From contig JAUIJG010000244.1 of the NCBI GenBank assembly GCA_030431355.1, forward strand, positions 1 through 7,982: DNA of 7,982 nucleotides, read 5' to 3'. This document shows, in pieces, positions 5,714-7,982 of this stretch. Within the stretch, counting starts at the first letter, position 1. Each line of letters starts with the position of its first letter. The notes under the pieces are model-generated. The model had not been told where the DNA came from, did not search any database, and worked only from the letters and a program-made list of their open reading frames with translations. This DNA comes from a bacterium. GTDB lineage: Bacteria; Cyanobacteriota; Vampirovibrionia; Obscuribacterales; Obscuribacteraceae. Position numbers and translations under genes: made by a program.

Positions 5714-5940
5714 GTTAGTTAGTTGGGAATCTCTGGATTTGTTCCGGTAATTCGTAGGGATGTATATATACCTTTCCTTAACATTTTCAGCGATCTGTTT
5801 GGAATACTACTCAAACTTACTCCAGGTCTTAATTAGAGAGTTCACTTCCTGCTAACTCATGAATTTTCAAGCTTTACCGTAGCTTAAACATCCTCAAATT
5901 CGAATTGTTCAGATCTCTGATACCTAGCGCATGGTTTAAT

Positions 5941-5971
5941 GTTGCCAGGAGGCTTTCAGGCTGCAACTTTT
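5941..5971 (+). terminator. Weak hairpin plus T-run in the malQ leader
   Basis: GTTG, a bulged C, then CAG (5941-5948) pairs with CTGCAAC (5961-5967), and CTTTT follows directly. The stem is short and the T-run is only four, so termination would be inefficient at best. An AGGAGG sits at 5947-5952 inside the stem but no good start codon follows it. It lies about 130 nt before the malQ start. Confidence 0.25.
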
Positions 5972-6090
5972 CAAGATTTTCCAGCGAAATAATTAGGGCT
6001 CCTACCGAACTTGATATCCGCCAATATCTTTACAGGGGGAAAGACTAAAAGGGCCGAAGCCGGTAAAATCTTGATGCTTCCCATTTAGTA

Positions 6091-6097
6091 GAAGGTG
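6091..6097 (+). promoter_or_regulatory. Ribosome binding site supporting the TTG start of malQ
   Basis: GAAGGTG with a 7-nt spacer to TTG 6105. An in-frame TGA at 6072 and the absence of an upstream ATG leave TTG as the only start that keeps the conserved N-terminal motif. Confidence 0.65.
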
Positions 6098-6104
6098 CCT
6101 GAAA

Positions 6105-7652
6105 TTGCATTTTGCTCGTTCCAGTGGTGTGATCCTGCACCCTACATCTTTGCCCGGCCCATACGGAATTGGTGATCTGGGTGCTGCGGCATATTCATTC
6201 GCAGACTTTCTAGCGAATTCCGGCCAGCATATCTGGCAGATTTTGCCTCTGGTTCCCACAGGATATGGTGATTCTCCTTACTCAGGACTTTCCGCCCACG
6301 CAGGCAATACTTTGATGATCAGCCCCGACAAGCTTGTGGCGGATAATCTCCTTTCCCACGACTTGTTGGAACACACGACCAGATTCACCGCCGACAAAGT
6401 CAATTTCGGTAAGGTGATTGAGTTTAAAAAGAGAATTTTGAAAGAGGCTTTTCTGAGTTATAAAAAAAGCCCCGATACAAAATTACAGGCTGACTTTTTG
6501 AGTTTCTGTCAGCGTCAATCTCACTGGTTGGAAGACTATGCACTTTTCGTAGCCTTGAAAGAGCAACACGGAGGGCAGGCATGGGACAAGTGGGAGCCGC
6601 GCTACGCCAAACGAAAAGAAGAAGCTCTTGAGAAAGCCAGGGAGGACCTGAGCGAGCAAATTCTAGCAGAACAGTTCTACCAATATTTGTTCTTCAAGCA
6701 ATGGTCTGAGCTGAAGCGTTATTGCAATGGCAAAAATATCTCCATCATTGGAGACATGCCTATTCTGGTCGCATATGACTCAGTGGATGTGTGGAGCAAT
6801 CCTCATCTCTTTAAGTTGGACAAAGATGGTAAACCAACTGTGGTGGCAGGTGTTCCGCCGGATTATTTTAGCGCCACCGGTCAACTATGGGGCAATCCGC
6901 TCTATGACTGGGAAGAGATGGCAAAAGATGGATATGGCTGGTGGGTTAAACGGTTTGAATCCATGCTGGAGACTGTCGATGTGATTCGAATCGATCACTT
7001 TCGTGGTTTCGCGGCTTTATGGGAAATTCCAGAAGGCCAACCTACAGCCGAGAAAGGCAAGTGGGTTCCAACTCCGGGAAATGAGCTTTTTCAAAAACTA
7101 GTGGACACTTTTGACAATCTCCCCATCATTGTTGAAGACCTCGGCGTTATCACCCCTGACGTGGAAGAGTTGAGGGATAAGTTTGCATTCCCGGGTATGA
7201 GAATTTTGCAAATGGCCTTTGGAGGTGGTTCGGACAATATCGATCTTCCTCACAACTATGTCAGTCATAGCGTTGTCTACACCGGTGGCCATGACCATGA
7301 TACTGTGGTCGGTTGGTTCCGCAGCAAGGAAGGAGCCGGCTCCACCCGGGGTGCGGAACAGATTAAAGAGGAGCGACAGAAGTGTCTTCGATACCTCAGA
7401 TCCAGCGGTAAGGAGATTCACTGGGATTTTATCGAGGCTGCTTATGGTTCGGTCTCCTGTCTGGCTATAGTGCCCCTGCAGGATATTCTGGGGCTCGGAT
7501 CTTCGGCGCGTATGAACCTGCCGGCCAGCATGGAAGGAAACTGGAATTGGCGATACAGGCAGGACTTATTGACCGGTGATATTGCCAGGCGTTTAAATGA
7601 AATCACTGTACTTTATGGACGAAACAATCCATTATTTTCCGAGAATCCTTAG
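6105..7652 (+). CDS. malQ: 4-alpha-glucanotransferase (amylomaltase / D-enzyme, GH77)
   Basis: A complete 515-residue GH77 enzyme that transfers 4-alpha-glucanyl segments between malto-oligosaccharides and releases glucose; cytosolic. The N-terminus RSSGVILHPTSLPGPYGIGD (5-24) is the classic signature of the bacterial/plant DPE1 group, as are PTGYGDSPY (51-59) and GDMPILVAYDSVDVW (216-230). Catalytic residues visible: nucleophile Asp297 in DVIRIDHFRG, acid/base Glu344 in VEDLG, and His396-Asp397 in TGGHDHDT, where most relatives have GTHDNDT, so two neighbouring positions differ. FPGMRILQMAF (362-372) and the C-terminal NLPASMEGNWNWRY (471-484) are conserved. Length is close to the roughly 500 residues usual for the family. 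The start is TTG, backed by a Shine-Dalgarno site and by family alignment. It is divergent from beta-amylase, with which it forms a plausible glucan-degradation pair; the cupin gene follows 69 nt later. Confidence 0.97.
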   Translation: MHFARSSGVILHPTSLPGPYGIGDLGAAAYSFADFLANSGQHIWQILPLVPTGYGDSPYSGLSAHAGNTLMISPDKLVADNLLSHDLLEHTTRFTADKVNFGKVIEFKKRILKEAFLSYKKSPDTKLQADFLSFCQRQSHWLEDYALFVALKEQHGGQAWDKWEPRYAKRKEEALEKAREDLSEQILAEQFYQYLFFKQWSELKRYCNGKNISIIGDMPILVAYDSVDVWSNPHLFKLDKDGKPTVVAGVPPDYFSATGQLWGNPLYDWEEMAKDGYGWWVKRFESMLETVDVIRIDHFRGFAALWEIPEGQPTAEKGKWVPTPGNELFQKLVDTFDNLPIIVEDLGVITPDVEELRDKFAFPGMRILQMAFGGGSDNIDLPHNYVSHSVVYTGGHDHDTVVGWFRSKEGAGSTRGAEQIKEERQKCLRYLRSSGKEIHWDFIEAAYGSVSCLAIVPLQDILGLGSSARMNLPASMEGNWNWRYRQDLLTGDIARRLNEITVLYGRNNPLFSENP

Positions 7653-7663
7653 TTTCTTAATAA

Positions 7664-7708
7664 GGGAACAGGCGTTTGTTTTTGCTAGGATCTACCGAAG
7701 GTGTTCCC
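7664..7708 (+). repeat. 7-bp inverted repeat between malQ and the cupin gene
   Basis: GGGAACA (7664-7670) is the exact reverse complement of TGTTCCC (7702-7708), with a 31-base loop. Directly after come GGAGAG, which is the ribosome binding site of the next gene, and six T (7715-7720). It could be a weak malQ terminator, or a stem that affects translation of the cupin gene by stacking next to its ribosome binding site. Confidence 0.4.
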
Positions 7709-7721
7709 GGAGAGTTTTTTA

Positions 7722-7982
7722 ATGGCGAATGACAATTACCACGAAGATAGACCCTGGGGGTCTTTCGATGTGCTGGCCGATAAGAAGCACACAAAGGTCA
7801 AAAGTCTATTGGTAAAACCGGGACAGCGGCTCAGTCTTCAGAGTCACAAGCATCGCGACGAGCATTGGGTCGTGGTCAAAGGAGTCGCGACAGTCACCCT
7901 TGATGACACAACCACCGAGTACAAGTACGGAGACTATGTCTACGTGAAGCGGGGAGTGAAGCATCGCATCGCTTGTGTGGGA
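7722..7982 (+). CDS. Mannose-6-phosphate isomerase type II-like cupin, cut by right edge
   Basis: The first 87 residues are present; the gene continues past the window. Residues 10-13 (RPWG) and 33-58 match the C-terminal cupin of bifunctional mannose-1-phosphate guanylyltransferase / mannose-6-phosphate isomerase (MannoseP_isomer family). PGQRLSLQSHKHRDEHWVVV has metal-ligand candidates His42, His44 and Glu47. YGDYVYVKRGVKHRI (69-83) has the second cupin motif with Gly70, Pro replaced by Arg78, and His82. The ATG is preceded by GGAGAG with a 7-nt spacer, so this is a free-standing cupin (about 110-130 residues expected) rather than the tail of a fused guanylyltransferase. It probably interconverts mannose- and fructose-6-phosphate or acts in nucleotide-sugar metabolism; as a short cupin, other sugar-phosphate roles are possible. 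It may be co-transcribed with malQ. Confidence 0.85.
   Translation, partial: MANDNYHEDRPWGSFDVLADKKHTKVKSLLVKPGQRLSLQSHKHRDEHWVVVKGVATVTLDDTTTEYKYGDYVYVKRGVKHRIACVG

Larger units (their letters stand above)
5714..6104. promoter_or_regulatory. Divergent control region between beta-amylase and malQ
   Basis: Non-coding and A+T-rich; it should carry the promoters of both genes. A plus-strand candidate is TTGTTC (5739-5744), an 18-bp spacer, and TATATA (5763-5768), only a partial match to sigma-70 consensus. The palindrome GTATATATAC (5762-5771) could also serve as a -10 on the minus strand, which would give a beta-amylase leader of about 200 nt. AATTCGAATT (5897-5906) is a second 10-bp palindrome and possible operator. 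I see no known riboswitch consensus. Confidence 0.35.

Noticed and set aside
5939..5992. Short leader peptides before malQ (17 codons from ATG 5939, or 11 codons from CTG 5961 after AGGAGG)
   Set aside because: The ATG has no ribosome site and the other frame needs a CTG start; neither has regulatory-codon runs such as those of attenuator peptides.
1..7982. tRNA, rRNA, CRISPR array, insertion sequence or phage/defence genes
   Set aside because: None was seen on reading both strands: no direct-repeat/spacer pattern, no cloverleaf, no transposase or integrase motifs, and no defence-system domains.

Overview
The window looks like bacterial chromosome of about 50% G+C. Genes are short-spaced, begin with ATG, GTG or TTG, and mostly have clear Shine-Dalgarno sites. 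I find six protein genes. Four are on the minus strand (a small beta-solenoid protein, an aldehyde dehydrogenase, an S41 peptidase, a family GH14 beta-amylase) and two on the plus strand (4-alpha-glucanotransferase MalQ, and a cupin gene cut by the right edge). I see no transposase, integrase, tRNA, rRNA, CRISPR array or phage gene. The lineage cannot be fixed from this sequence. A MalQ of the plant/cyanobacterial DPE1 kind, a cytosolic beta-amylase and an anchored S41 peptidase would fit a non-photosynthetic relative of Cyanobacteria, but that is only a guess.

Layout: 1-238 has no gene. 239-799 (-) encodes a 186-residue protein made of degenerate 8/16-residue repeats. 816-846 is a minus-strand terminator hairpin directly upstream of that gene. 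847-1237 has no convincing gene. 1238-2644 (-) is the aldehyde dehydrogenase. 2645-2954 is intergenic with two inverted repeats. 2955-3941 (-) is a membrane-anchored S41 peptidase lacking a PDZ domain. 3967-4004 is a strong minus-strand terminator. 4105-5553 (-) is the beta-amylase. 5554-6104 is a long divergent control region. 6105-7652 (+) is malQ. 7722 to the right edge (+) is a phosphomannose-isomerase-type cupin.

The clearest functional unit is the divergent pair beta-amylase / malQ. Beta-amylase cuts beta-maltose from non-reducing ends of alpha-1,4-glucan. MalQ moves glucanyl units between malto-oligosaccharides and releases glucose. Neither protein has a signal peptide, so together they suggest turnover of an internal glycogen- or starch-like store, resembling the chloroplast BAM/DPE route. 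The cupin downstream of malQ points towards mannose-phosphate / GDP-mannose metabolism. The dehydrogenase, the peptidase and the repeat protein have no evident link to glucan metabolism.

The most unusual thing I see is regulatory. Three of the four minus-strand genes have a terminator-like hairpin plus T-run ending only 16-44 nt before the start codon. In the two strongest, the single imperfect base pair is G-U in minus-strand RNA but a C-A mismatch on the other strand. The beta-amylase leader also has two further hairpins and a duplicated ATCACC that would allow alternative pairing, so transcription attenuation is a reasonable hypothesis there. This is inference from hand-drawn base pairing; no folding or homology search was run.
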